A stretch of DNA of 64,000 bases from Pedobacter gandavensis (GCF_014172405.1 NZ_WNXC01000007.1:1-64000), one strand, 5' to 3'. Positions 42,343-51,762 are shown, counted from the stretch's first letter. A program made the numbers and translations. Notes: generated by a model from the sequence alone, not told the origin.

Positions 42343-43655
42343 TGATCTGCAGATTTAAAAGTCCTGTATAATAAAAAAGCAACCGCTAAAATGGAGAAGT
42401 AAATTAGTCCAAGTTTAGGGTTAAAAATAAACATGGCAATGATGGATATACTGGCAATAACTAAAGCAATGATTGGAAACAAGGGATAAAACCGCAATCG
42501 GAAAGGCCTTGGCAAATCCGGTTCTCTTTTCCTTAAAATCATGATGGAAATCATGGAAAGGATGTAAAGTGTTAAGGCGCCAAATACGGAAACAATGATG
42601 ATTTCTGAGGTTTTTCCGGAGAGCAAAGCTAGAATACCGATCAGCATATTACCAATCAATGCATTTGCAGGAGTATGAAATCGGGGAGAGATTTTCCCTA
42701 AAAAAGAAGGGATATGATGCACCCGTCCCATCTCATAGGTAGAGCGTCCCGCTGCCAGAATCAAGCCATGAAAAGAAGCAACCAATCCAAATAAGCCAAC
42801 CGTTATCAGCAAATGATACATCAGATGATTACTCCCAGTGATTTTAGCCAATGCCAGGGGCAGCGGTGAATCGGAAGTCTCTCCACTTACGCCATTCTTA
42901 TAAACGATCGCTTCCCAACCGGCAATTCCTGTTGCGGCAATAAAAACCAGGACACACAAAATTGCTAAGGTAAAAATTGCCCAGCCAAAACCTCTGCTGA
43001 TGTCTCTTTGTGGATTTTTTGTCTCTTCAGCGACATTGGCAATCCCTTCAATTCCCAGAAAAAACCAGATGGCAAAAGGAAGCGCAGCAAATACACCGCT
43101 CCAACCATTTGGTAAAGCATGGTGTGTCAGGTTTGCCATTTCAAATTTTGGGAGGGCGATTCCTGAAAACAACAGCAACTCTCCAACTGCAAAAACGGTG
43201 ATGATGACCTCAAAAGATGCGGCAGCTTTTACACCATAAACATTGAGTGCGGTAAAGATAAAATAGATAGAGATGGCACTCGTGAGAATGGGTACCTGGG
43301 GAAAGAAAGCATTAAAATAGGCACCGATGGCAAATGCGATTGCCGGCGGTGCCAATATAAATTCAACAATTTGGGCAATACCGGCTATAAAACCGATATT
43401 TTGCCCCATTGCTTTGTTTGCATAATCGAATACTCCTCCTGCTTTAGGAATTGCGCAAGCCAATTCTGCGTAACTAAATGTAAAAGTAATGTACATCAAC
43501 ATGATGGCAAGCGTGGCAATTGCCATCCCGCCTGTCCCTCCTTTTTCAAGGCCGAGATTCCATCCGAAATACATCCCGGAGATCACATATCCTACGCCAA
43601 GACCCCACAACATAAAAGGAGTCAGTGTTTTCTTTAAACCCTTACTTGGCGTCAT
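42339..43655 (-). CDS. Amino acid/polyamine-family permease, ethanolamine type
   Basis: This is a 438-residue inner-membrane transporter with about twelve hydrophobic segments. The opening LKKTLTPFMLWGLGVGYVISGMYFGWNLGL and the segments FSYAELACAIPKAGGVFDYANKAMG and FILAPPAIAFAIGAYFNAFFP are close to those of proteobacterial ethanolamine permeases as I remember them. Import of ethanolamine or a close amino alcohol is therefore the best guess. It is the first inner-membrane gene of the five-gene unit and begins only 60 bp after the susD gene in the same direction. Confidence 0.82.
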   Translation of the reverse strand: MTPSKGLKKTLTPFMLWGLGVGYVISGMYFGWNLGLEKGGTGGMAIATLAIMLMYITFTFSYAELACAIPKAGGVFDYANKAMGQNIGFIAGIAQIVEFILAPPAIAFAIGAYFNAFFPQVPILTSAISIYFIFTALNVYGVKAAASFEVIITVFAVGELLLFSGIALPKFEMANLTHHALPNGWSGVFAALPFAIWFFLGIEGIANVAEETKNPQRDISRGFGWAIFTLAILCVLVFIAATGIAGWEAIVYKNGVSGETSDSPLPLALAKITGSNHLMYHLLITVGLFGLVASFHGLILAAGRSTYEMGRVHHIPSFLGKISPRFHTPANALIGNMLIGILALLSGKTSEIIIVSVFGALTLYILSMISIMILRKREPDLPRPFRLRFYPLFPIIALVIASISIIAMFIFNPKLGLIYFSILAVAFLLYRTFKSADQ

Positions 43656-43715
43656 AGGCGTTTACATTTTAGCGTTTTACATGAAATTACTGTATTATAA
43701 ATATAACATAAAATC

Positions 43716-45278
43716 TTACTTTAAGATCCACATGATTTGATTCACATCATCATTTCCACCATACTGGCTTTGAACAGCTGCAGATACGTTTGCTGAGTTA
43801 TAATCCAGTTCATTTCCAGGGTACAACCAACGTAATGGGAAATTGGTAGTTGGTGTGTTTAAATTGGTGTTGCTGTTTAACGTAAACACTGGGTAACCAG
43901 TTCTTCTGTTTTCCATCCATGCGCTAAACTTTCCACCTTGTAAGAAATTAGCGAGATATTTTTGGGTAATGATCTGTTCAATTTGCTGTGCAGGTGCTCC
44001 TGCAAGCGCTACACCGGCAGAAGCAGGAAAAGCATCAATATAAGCAGCTTCCATTTTCATATTGTGGTTGTAGTCTACCACATCCGGAGTACTGATCGCA
44101 ACAAAATTCATCGAGCTACTGATACCCGCAGCATAGTAAGTCTGTGCTGAGGTACCCGTAATCCATCCCCTTACATTAGCTTCAGCCAGGATAAATTGTT
44201 GGTCCCAATAACTGAACAAACTCACTGCTTCTGCATTTACCAATTGCACATAACGGTTATTCAAATCTGCATAATCTTTTCCCACTCTACGTGTCTGCAA
44301 GCTAGAGAAAGCATCTGAAGGTTCTACACCTGGATAAGCATTGTAATCTGAAGCCAAAAGTCCGGCAGTAATTTTCACTGGGGAAGGTTTCGCATAATAG
44401 AATAAACGTTGATCCTTATTGGCCTTCATTGGTGCCAATAAAGTATTGGAAAGCATCGTATAATTAGACTTCACGAATGAATTTCCAGAACCTGCCGGCA
44501 CATCAGACCATGGATAATTCTGTCCGGCAACATTGTTGTAAGCCAAAGCAAAATTATCTTTATAATCACGCATTAATGGGCGGTTGGCAACGATATCTTT
44601 AAAGCGCTCGATCACTTTTAAATCTGCATCAGCTGTTTTCTTATACAAATTCATCAGCACATGAAGTTCAAAACTATTGGTTAACCTTCTCCAGCTGTCT
44701 ACTTTACCGGCATAAATTGGATCACCGTCAAAATTCGCACCTTCGGAAAACAACTGATTCGCTTGATCCAGCTCATTTAAAATCCCTAAAAAGACCGTCT
44801 TTTGCGTATCATACTTTGGCTGTAACACCTTTTCACTTTCTCCTTTAATCGCATCAGTATAAGGGATATCTCCAACTTGCATACTCGCTTGAAAAAACTG
44901 CCATGCTCTGATAAAATGACCCAGGGCCTGATAAGATTTCCTCAAACCTTCCGTGGTCGCATATTTTTCCATTGGCGGAATATTACGCAACAAAGTCAGA
45001 CGTCCAAAATCTGCTCTACCCAGTTTATTGTATTGTAAATTTTCCTGACCTTCCCCCCAGGTGATGTACTTCCCTAAAAGAAAAGGCTGCATAAATGCTT
45101 TCTGAGTACCAATTTCATTTCTGGTAATATTCAGAATCATACCTGTTGCCAGGATCGAAGAACTTACTTCTGTGGTTCTGTCCGGGTTTGAATTGATGTC
45201 TTCAAACTTCTGGCAACCAGTACCCATCATTGCCAACACTGGCAGAATCGATATATATTTTAAAACTCTAGTTTTCAT
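43716..45278 (-). CDS. SusD-like lipoprotein (SusD-like_2 group)
   Basis: This is a 520-residue outer-membrane lipoprotein with signal peptide and lipobox (AMMGTGC). It starts KFEDINSNPDRTTEVSSSILATGMILN and has the GDIPYTDAIKGE and RFDDIVANRP-like (RFKDIVANRPLM) blocks typical of the second SusD family. It ends LDYNSANVSAAVQSQYGGNDDVNQIMW in part, also typical. It pairs with the susC gene 23 bp upstream. No polysaccharide-degrading enzyme accompanies this pair; the genes that follow are the ethanolamine-type catabolic set. Confidence 0.92.
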   Translation of the reverse strand: MKTRVLKYISILPVLAMMGTGCQKFEDINSNPDRTTEVSSSILATGMILNITRNEIGTQKAFMQPFLLGKYITWGEGQENLQYNKLGRADFGRLTLLRNIPPMEKYATTEGLRKSYQALGHFIRAWQFFQASMQVGDIPYTDAIKGESEKVLQPKYDTQKTVFLGILNELDQANQLFSEGANFDGDPIYAGKVDSWRRLTNSFELHVLMNLYKKTADADLKVIERFKDIVANRPLMRDYKDNFALAYNNVAGQNYPWSDVPAGSGNSFVKSNYTMLSNTLLAPMKANKDQRLFYYAKPSPVKITAGLLASDYNAYPGVEPSDAFSSLQTRRVGKDYADLNNRYVQLVNAEAVSLFSYWDQQFILAEANVRGWITGTSAQTYYAAGISSSMNFVAISTPDVVDYNHNMKMEAAYIDAFPASAGVALAGAPAQQIEQIITQKYLANFLQGGKFSAWMENRRTGYPVFTLNSNTNLNTPTTNFPLRWLYPGNELDYNSANVSAAVQSQYGGNDDVNQIMWILK

Positions 45279-45301
45279 ATGAGTATATTTTTATTTAATG
45301 G

Positions 45302-48300
45302 TTAGAAGCCTACTTTAAAATTGAAACCCAACATCCGTTGTGATGGTGAATTCAGGTTCTCCGTATCTACATCCGGATCTGAGTATTTAAAATTGGTCCA
45401 CATCCATAAGTTCTGTCCCGTCACAGAGAAGGAAGCTCTTTTTAACCCTAATTTGTTAATGAATTTTGGTGAGAAACTATAGCCCAGCGACAACTCACGA
45501 AGTTTCACAAAAGACTCATTCTGAATCCCTTTATCGCCACCTCTAAATTTCTGTGCATAGTCCTGATAACCTACTTGTACATCATTTGGTGCATACACAC
45601 GGGTATCACTCACTACCTGACCATATTTATCAAAAACTACTGCTCCTGAAGTCACTTTAACCCCTTGACCCACGAAATTATTCTTGCCGTTTACGACCTG
45701 ATCATAACGATACTGGTTATCAGAATCAGGATTTGTTCCGGTATCCCACATCTTATCATACATGTAATTGTACATCAGACCACCAATACGACCATCAACA
45801 TTTACATTCAGGTTCCAGTTTTTGTACCGGAAACTATTGATGAAACCAAAACTAAAATCAGGTTCACCATAGCCATATTTTTTATTGTAATCACTGTTAA
45901 CCGGAGAACCGTTATTGAAAATGATATTACCTTGAGGATCTCTCAACCAATAATTCGCTTTATAAGTATCCAATCTTTCTCCTTTTTTAGTCCACAAATC
46001 ATCTGGAGAATATAAAGGATCTAAATCAACATAATAGCGGTGTTGTTGTGCCCAGTTCATGGTTGCATACCATTCGAAATCCCTGCCTTTAATCACCGAT
46101 CCATCTACTGTAATCTCAATACCACGACGTTCATAAGTTTCTTTAGTATTGACAATTGCCATACTGAAGCCACTTGAATTAGGTAAAAATGCCGTATTAC
46201 TACCCCCTGACAAATCTGTTTGTCTGTTGTAATAATACTTGTTAAAATAGGCAACATCGAAATGAAGGCGTTTCTTAAACAGGTAACCTACTGCACCGAT
46301 TTCCCAGGTGCGCTGCGAACTTGGCAATAAGCCATCACCCAACAGGTAATTAGGATAACTACCAGAGTTTAGTGTATTCCATGCGGCTGTAGTTGTGCTA
46401 TATACACTATTGATGGCATAAGGATCAAATGCATTTTTAAAGATGGTCCAGGAACCACGAACTTTAAACATATCTACTACTTCCGGGAATTTCACCAATT
46501 CGGAGATCACGACACTGGAACCGATAGAAGGATAAAAATAATCTCTTGACGATTTCGGCTGTGCGGAATTCCAATCATTTCTTCCGGTCACATCTAAGAA
46601 TACAGCGTCATTCCAACCAATGGAAGCACGTCCGTACAAACTATTGATTTGTCTGGCTTTATGGTATGGCGTAACAGTTGGTGGCTCGATAGAACCTGCC
46701 AATGAAAAGAAGGTTGGAGAAATCAATCCGTTTTTAGTCGTAGACCTTAAACCCTGATCTGCATAATAATAAATAGTTCCACCGGCAAGCGCGTCAAATG
46801 ACCATTTATTCAATTTCTTTTTATAGGTTAAAATCAAGTCATCATTGGTACTGTACCCAGTGGTGTTATTGATACTATACATTCCCCTTGCATTCCATCC
46901 CCCTCTGGTAGAGAAGATATTTGCCGTAGGGTTACGCATCGTTTCTGAGTTGTTATAGTTGTCATAACCCAAACGCAACATCAGGTTAAAGTCGTCATTA
47001 AACTTATAATTTGCCGTTACGTTTGCATTAACGGTATTCTCCGTTTTGCCATTTAATTTCTCATTTGCAATCAAATAAGGGTTGTCATACCAGTTGGTAT
47101 ACATCCAGTTTTGAGTTTTATTAGGAATTACCCAGTAATCTTTATAATCACGGATATCATATTCGGTACCAGTCCACATCACCAATTGATAAAGGTAACC
47201 CTGGTTGTCATAGCCACCACCCCATACTTGCGGTGCATCGCGTCTACTCAAACCAAAATGACTTTCAATTTTAAATTTATCATTGATTCTAATTTCTCCA
47301 CCGGAAGTAAAATTCAGCATGTTCAGCTTCTGATTTGGAAACTGTCCTTTATTATAAATATGGTTTAATCCGATTCTGAAACTTCCATTTTCACCAGTCT
47401 GAGCGATAGAAACATTATTATTGGTGATGATACCCGTATTCATGAAGTTCTTCAGGTTGTCTTTTCCTACAGAAACCAAAGGACGATTGTCTTCGAACTG
47501 CTTGGTAGCCGGATTCCAATCTCTGGCGGTATTACCTGCGTCTAATTTTGGACCCCAAACATAGTCATTGTCGATCACCCCATTTTGTCCACGTCCATAA
47601 GAACTCTGCACTTCCGGAACAGCCAGATAGCCCAACTGAAACATGGTGTTGCTATTGATATCAACAGCAAATCCTTTACCAGCAGCTCCTTTTTTCGTGG
47701 TAATCAATAACACACCTCCACCAGCACGTGAGCCGTACAAAGCAGAAGCCGTAGATCCTTTTAACAGGTCCATGCTTTCAATATCATCCGCAGGAACATC
47801 ACGAAGTGTCATGTTACCATAAGGCACTCCATCAATAACCAATAGCACGCCTTCACCTCTAAGTTCCAAAGCTGGCTTAGCATTAAATTCCGTAGAATTC
47901 TTCACCACCAATCCGGCAACCTGTCCTGTTAAGGAAGTACCAAGATCGACACCTTTCACGGTCTGCACCTTATCACCGGCAATCTTCTGAACGGCATACC
48001 CCAATGATTTCTCAGAACGTTTCACCCCTAAAGCAGTTACAACTACCTCACTAAGGTCTTGTTTTTGCGCCTCCAACACAATCGTCATTACCGTAGTACT
48101 TGAACTCACGGTAACTTCTTTTGTGGCATAGCCCAGGTACCTGATCACAAGTACATCTCCTGTTTTTGCATTGATCACAAAATCCCCGGATGTACTCGAA
48201 GAAGCACCGTCTTTTGTGCCTTTAACAATGATTGAAGCTCCTGGCAAAGGATTACCTTCGGTATCCACTATTTTCCCTTTGATCTGCATCATGGCAACCA

Positions 48301-48703
48301 TTGAATTCATGGTTAAAGGTTCAGCAGCCATACTCTCCAAGGTTTTCTTTTTAATCACCACTGTTTTATTGAGGATCATATAAGAGTACGGGCGGTTTTT
48401 GAAAATTTTGCTTAATGCATCTTCCAGGCTAGCATCAGCCAGTTCAATACTGATCAAGCCTTCTTGCTTAATCATTTTATTATTGTAGAAGAAAGTATAA
48501 CCACTTTGTTGTTTTATGCTTTCAAAAACTGCGTTGAATGTGCTGTTTCTTTTCGAAAGTGTAATTTTTTGTGAGAACCCATCAGCTGATACCTGAAGGC
48601 AGCAAAAGAAGATTAAAATTACGGTGAGTTTCATGGCCAATATGGTCTGAGTTGAGCATAGCCGCCTCAAAAGAGGGGCTTTACTACATGAGTTTAATTT
48701 CAT
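45302..48703 (-). CDS. SusC/RagA TonB-dependent transporter with STN domain
   Basis: This is a 1133-residue transporter with a long n-region, hydrophobic signal core (MKLTVILIFFCCLQVSADGFS), STN domain (about 45-115), carboxypeptidase-like domain (GKIVDTEGNPLPGASIIVKG), TonB-box region (LSEVVVTALGVKRSEKSLGYAVQ in part), plug with VLLVIDGVPYGN and a barrel ending MLGFNFKVGF. The start at 48703 is chosen because the first SusC in the window opens with the same MKLN; an in-frame ATG at 48730 is possible. STN plus the adjacent FecR and sigma genes imply substrate-induced self-expression. Confidence 0.94.
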   Translation of the reverse strand: MKLNSCSKAPLLRRLCSTQTILAMKLTVILIFFCCLQVSADGFSQKITLSKRNSTFNAVFESIKQQSGYTFFYNNKMIKQEGLISIELADASLEDALSKIFKNRPYSYMILNKTVVIKKKTLESMAAEPLTMNSMVAMMQIKGKIVDTEGNPLPGASIIVKGTKDGASSSTSGDFVINAKTGDVLVIRYLGYATKEVTVSSSTTVMTIVLEAQKQDLSEVVVTALGVKRSEKSLGYAVQKIAGDKVQTVKGVDLGTSLTGQVAGLVVKNSTEFNAKPALELRGEGVLLVIDGVPYGNMTLRDVPADDIESMDLLKGSTASALYGSRAGGGVLLITTKKGAAGKGFAVDINSNTMFQLGYLAVPEVQSSYGRGQNGVIDNDYVWGPKLDAGNTARDWNPATKQFEDNRPLVSVGKDNLKNFMNTGIITNNNVSIAQTGENGSFRIGLNHIYNKGQFPNQKLNMLNFTSGGEIRINDKFKIESHFGLSRRDAPQVWGGGYDNQGYLYQLVMWTGTEYDIRDYKDYWVIPNKTQNWMYTNWYDNPYLIANEKLNGKTENTVNANVTANYKFNDDFNLMLRLGYDNYNNSETMRNPTANIFSTRGGWNARGMYSINNTTGYSTNDDLILTYKKKLNKWSFDALAGGTIYYYADQGLRSTTKNGLISPTFFSLAGSIEPPTVTPYHKARQINSLYGRASIGWNDAVFLDVTGRNDWNSAQPKSSRDYFYPSIGSSVVISELVKFPEVVDMFKVRGSWTIFKNAFDPYAINSVYSTTTAAWNTLNSGSYPNYLLGDGLLPSSQRTWEIGAVGYLFKKRLHFDVAYFNKYYYNRQTDLSGGSNTAFLPNSSGFSMAIVNTKETYERRGIEITVDGSVIKGRDFEWYATMNWAQQHRYYVDLDPLYSPDDLWTKKGERLDTYKANYWLRDPQGNIIFNNGSPVNSDYNKKYGYGEPDFSFGFINSFRYKNWNLNVNVDGRIGGLMYNYMYDKMWDTGTNPDSDNQYRYDQVVNGKNNFVGQGVKVTSGAVVFDKYGQVVSDTRVYAPNDVQVGYQDYAQKFRGGDKGIQNESFVKLRELSLGYSFSPKFINKLGLKRASFSVTGQNLWMWTNFKYSDPDVDTENLNSPSQRMLGFNFKVGF

Positions 48704-48801
48704 ATTTTTGGTATGTTTTGGTTTATTCATTAATTATCCAATAAGTTTTTTTTGAGGTCAACCGGAACAGTGTTCCTATCTGAGATGATCGGATGGGCGC
48801 T

Positions 48802-48832
48802 AACAGGGCCCTGTTGCGAGCAGGGTCCTGTT
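48802..48832. other. Strong hairpin in the fecR-susC gap of the second locus
   Basis: A 12-bp stem with one G-T pair (AACAGGGCCCTG with CAGGGTCCTGTT, loop TTGCGAG) lies 99 bp before the susC start. A T-rich stretch follows it on the plus strand (TTTATTCC), not on the minus strand. It may stall readthrough from fecR, or end an antisense RNA started at TATTTTTG on the plus strand (48703-48710). Confidence 0.55.
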
Positions 48833-48925
48833 TATTCCTTCATCACAGTGTTGCTATTGAGTATTTATCTTTTCATAAGCGAATGGGATTGGGTTAACAA
48901 TTCGGTTATAGGATGATCATTTATT

Positions 48926-50047
48926 TTACTTTTTAACGATGAGTTTATGGCCATCAATCTTAAACTGTGTCCCTTCAAAAGACAACATTTTAAGGACTTC
49001 GGATAATTTGATCCCTCTTGGGATATCCCCCATAAACTCGTCGTCAGGTCGGTCTACTTCATATACAATGTCTACATCATACCAGCGCGACAATTGTCGC
49101 ATTACGGCATGAAGGTTATCTTTTTCGAAATGGAAGAAGCCATTTTTCCAGGCCATCACTTGCTCAATATTTGCCTGACTAACTTTCACATTCCCTGCAC
49201 CATTTTTAGTTACATTGGCTTGCTCTCCTGGTTTCAATACCATCATATTTGCTGCAAAAACTTTCACACTACCTTCCAATAAGGTTGTTTTCACTTCCTC
49301 CTCATCCTGGTAAGAATTGATGTTAAAGTGTGTCCCTAAAACCTGCACTTGCTGGGCACCTGTGGAAACAATAAAAGGAAGTTTCTTATTCTTTGCAACT
49401 TCAAAATAGGCCTCTCCTTCCAGCTCCACTTTACGTTCTTTTAACTGAGTAAATGTGGTTGGGAATCTTAGAGAAGATGCCGCATTGAGCCATACCCTGG
49501 TGCCATCAGGAAGATTCACCTGGTATACCCCACCTCTTGGGGTACTGATGGTATTAAAAACAGGCTGTTTCGTATCGGATGCGATCACACTATAGACCAA
49601 TTCTCCGTTTTTACTTTTTGAAATCCTTACCCCACTTTGCTTGGCGAGTTCGCCATTATCCGCGTCTGTAAGGGAAATTTTTGAGCCGTCGGCTAAAGTC
49701 AGCGTAGCCTTATTGCCACCGGGATCCACATCATTCAGACTGGCCCTTAAATCATTGGTATTTACAGCGGCGTATTTTTGAAAATAAAAATATCCACCAA
49801 AAGAGAGCATCACTAAAATGGCTGCTGCTGCCACAGCCTTAGGCCATAAGAACCTGACCTTCTGCGCACGATTAAAATCCAATTCATCTTCTTCCGTGAT
49901 TTCCAAATCCTCATTCCATGCCATTAACAAGTGATCGTCCAGTTCACCGGTTTTCACCAATTCGGCAAAAAGTTCCAGCTCCTGATCGTTCAGTTGTTTT
50001 TTTAGGTAACGCTGCACCAAAGTTTCGTAAAAATCGCTTTCTTCCAT
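48926..50047 (-). CDS. FecR-family anti-sigma factor
   Basis: This is a 373-residue regulator with a cytosolic N-terminal part, one transmembrane segment (AVAAAAILVMLSFGGYFYF, about 70-88) and a periplasmic FecR domain (ISTPRGGVYQVNLPDGTRVWLNAASSLRFP split, ELEGEAYFEVAKNKKLPF). It ends with a C-terminal STN-like DUF4974 domain ending IDGHKLIVKK. The start at 50047 is the first ATG; the frame can be extended only to a TTG. It is paralogous to the FecR at 29794. It lies 71 bp after its sigma gene. Confidence 0.92.
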   Translation of the reverse strand: MEESDFYETLVQRYLKKQLNDQELELFAELVKTGELDDHLLMAWNEDLEITEEDELDFNRAQKVRFLWPKAVAAAAILVMLSFGGYFYFQKYAAVNTNDLRASLNDVDPGGNKATLTLADGSKISLTDADNGELAKQSGVRISKSKNGELVYSVIASDTKQPVFNTISTPRGGVYQVNLPDGTRVWLNAASSLRFPTTFTQLKERKVELEGEAYFEVAKNKKLPFIVSTGAQQVQVLGTHFNINSYQDEEEVKTTLLEGSVKVFAANMMVLKPGEQANVTKNGAGNVKVSQANIEQVMAWKNGFFHFEKDNLHAVMRQLSRWYDVDIVYEVDRPDDEFMGDIPRGIKLSEVLKMLSFEGTQFKIDGHKLIVKK

Positions 50048-50118
50048 AGGATGTCCCTTCAAACATTAAGACAATATGGAGGGGGCTATAGGGTAGCTGA
50101 AAATTATTTATTTTTAAA

Positions 50119-50712
50119 CTATTTGAGGAAGACGGTTAAAAGGATGCTGAGCGATATCCCAAGGTCTTTTTTTACGGAGGCACTTAATATTTTCATGGAG
50201 CCAACCATGTGGTTTTTGACTGCATTTCTAGAAATCCCCAAGGCGAAAGCTACCTCATCATAGCTTTTTCCTTCCTGCCGACAAAGTCTAAATATCTCTC
50301 TTGTTCTTAATGGCAATTCTGACAATGCTTTTTCCAGGTAATGCAGATATTCTTTACTCAACAGTTCTTCTTCAGTATCATTCCTTTGTTCTACAAAGCA
50401 ATTGATCACTTCGGCCATAGCAACATCAGAACGCATTGCTTTTTTAAGGCTGTTTAAGGTATGATTTCTTGCCATAATTAATAGGTAAGCTTTGATCGAG
50501 CGAACCTCAGAAAGTTTGGATTTATGCTGCCAAATTTTTATAAAAACTTCTTGAGTCAGGTCTTCAGCCAGGTCTGAAGAATTTACAAATCTTTTGATAT
50601 AGGTAGAGATCACCCTACTATAACGGTCATAGAGTTCCGAAAAAGCAGACTCCTCCCCTGCCATTAATTTGGCTTGAAGCTCTTGGTCGGAAATGGTCTG
50701 TTTTGTTGGCAT
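50119..50712 (-). CDS. ECF RNA polymerase sigma factor
   Basis: This is a 197-residue ECF sigma factor. Region 2 has SSDLAEDLTQEVFIKIWQHKSKL and region 4 has LPLRTREIFRLCRQEGKSYDEVAFALGISRNAVKNHM in part. A short hydrophobic tail (LGISLSILLTVFL) follows region 4. It heads the second sigma-FecR-SusC-SusD unit and probably controls it. The 311 bp before it on the other side hold the structured leader described at 50842. Confidence 0.93.
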   Translation of the reverse strand: MPTKQTISDQELQAKLMAGEESAFSELYDRYSRVISTYIKRFVNSSDLAEDLTQEVFIKIWQHKSKLSEVRSIKAYLLIMARNHTLNSLKKAMRSDVAMAEVINCFVEQRNDTEEELLSKEYLHYLEKALSELPLRTREIFRLCRQEGKSYDEVAFALGISRNAVKNHMVGSMKILSASVKKDLGISLSILLTVFLK

Positions 50713-50841
50713 TTGGAAATCCCCGAAACTAAATTATCAAAATTAAATCAATGTAACCTCAATGTTTTGAAATTAACAATTCATGGAATACAAGCTCAAA
50801 ATTCTGCGCTTATTAAATCTTGGAGAAATATTTAATTTGAC

Positions 50842-50933
50842 TGTAGCGTTTAGACCTTCCTTCCCGTTTCTATAATTGCACGCTAGATTAAGTTACCGGA
50901 GGAAGGTCCCATACCTTTCTCCGGTTCCTTTTC
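50842..50933 (+). promoter_or_regulatory. Candidate structured RNA leader before the Dabb gene
   Basis: TAGCGT (50844-50849) pairs with ACGCTA (50880-50885). The loop segment GACCTTCCT (50853-50861) is complementary to AGGAAGGTC (50900-50908), which also forms a 13-bp hairpin with 50913-50925 followed by CCTTTTCCC. The alternatives exclude each other, as in attenuators and riboswitches. No known riboswitch class was recognised. Confidence 0.45.
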
Positions 50934-51023
50934 CCATCTTCAGGCTTCTTGTAGCGGGGGAATATTCAAATCCAATACGCTGGCAGCATACAATTCCCTA
51001 TATTTACCAAAAAACCTTATTAT

Positions 51024-51320
51024 ATGTTAGCTCATCACGTTTTATTCTGGCTAAAAGCCGACACGACCGAAGAACAAAAAGCCGCTTTCAGAGATGGCCT
51101 TGAAAAATTAGAAGCAATCGAAACGGTAGAAGCTTTCCATATCGGTACTCCTGCTCCGATTGACCGTGCAGTAGTAGACACCACTTATACTTTCTCCTTA
51201 GTATTGTTCTTTTCAGACCTTGCCGGACACGATGTTTATCAGGTTCATGAATTGCACAAAGCATTTTTGGATGAATTCCGTGGTCTTTTTGAAAAAGTAA
51301 TCATTTATGACGCACATTAA
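51024..51320 (+). CDS. Dabb (stress-responsive A/B barrel) domain protein
   Basis: This is a 98-residue single-domain protein with the dimeric alpha-beta barrel pattern: the LAHHVLFWLKADTTEEQ opening strand and helix, a middle VDTTYTFSLVLFFSD strand and the closing HELHKAFLDEFRGLFEKVIIYD. Such domains are found in stress-related and some cyclase or monooxygenase proteins; the role is unknown. The upstream 180 bp look like a structured leader. No operon partner is clear. Confidence 0.8.
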   Translation: MLAHHVLFWLKADTTEEQKAAFRDGLEKLEAIETVEAFHIGTPAPIDRAVVDTTYTFSLVLFFSDLAGHDVYQVHELHKAFLDEFRGLFEKVIIYDAH

Positions 51321-51376
51321 TTTTTAATGGTGGCTGGTCAATTGCATTACAAAATTACTACACCATAAAATCCTTA

Positions 51377-51418
51377 ACCGGAGAAAACCAAAATCCCTGC
51401 TGGGCTGTTTTTCTCCGG
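51377..51418 (+). other. Hairpin between the Dabb and thioredoxin genes
   Basis: A perfect stem of CCGGAGAAAA with TTTTCTCCGG lies 57 bp after the Dabb gene and about 54 bp before the thioredoxin start. The second arm is itself T-rich, so it may act as a terminator for the Dabb transcript or as a leader structure for thioredoxin. Confidence 0.5.
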
Positions 51419-51471
51419 AATACCCTATAAATGCTTTCCTTTAAAAACATCAAGCCCTTAAACAAACAGCT

Positions 51472-51762
51472 ATGAGTGCATTTCAAGAATTGATTCAATC
51501 AGGTACGCCAATACTCGTTGATTTTCATGCAGATTGGTGCGGCCCCTGCAAAACCATGAATCCAATCGTTCAGGAAATTGCAAGAATTACCAAAGGCAAC
51601 GCCCGGGTTATCAAAATTGACATTGATAAGAATCCGGCCGCAGCTAACAAATACAATGTCAGGTCAGTACCGACATTCATGGTCTTTAAAAACGGTGAAA
51701 TCGTTTGGAGACATTCCGGTACGATCGATCAAATGACCTTATTAAAGCAACTTTCTATTTAA
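51472..51762 (+). CDS. Thioredoxin
   Basis: This is a 96-residue cytosolic thioredoxin. The redox motif WCGPC has Cys23 and Cys26 in VDFHADWCGPCKTMNP, and the cis-proline loop is VRSVPTFMVFKNGE. It is shorter than E. coli TrxA by about a dozen residues at the N-terminus. It reduces protein disulfides using thioredoxin reductase. It stands alone and converges with the glycosyltransferase gene. Confidence 0.92.
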   Translation: MSAFQELIQSGTPILVDFHADWCGPCKTMNPIVQEIARITKGNARVIKIDIDKNPAAANKYNVRSVPTFMVFKNGEIVWRHSGTIDQMTLLKQLSI

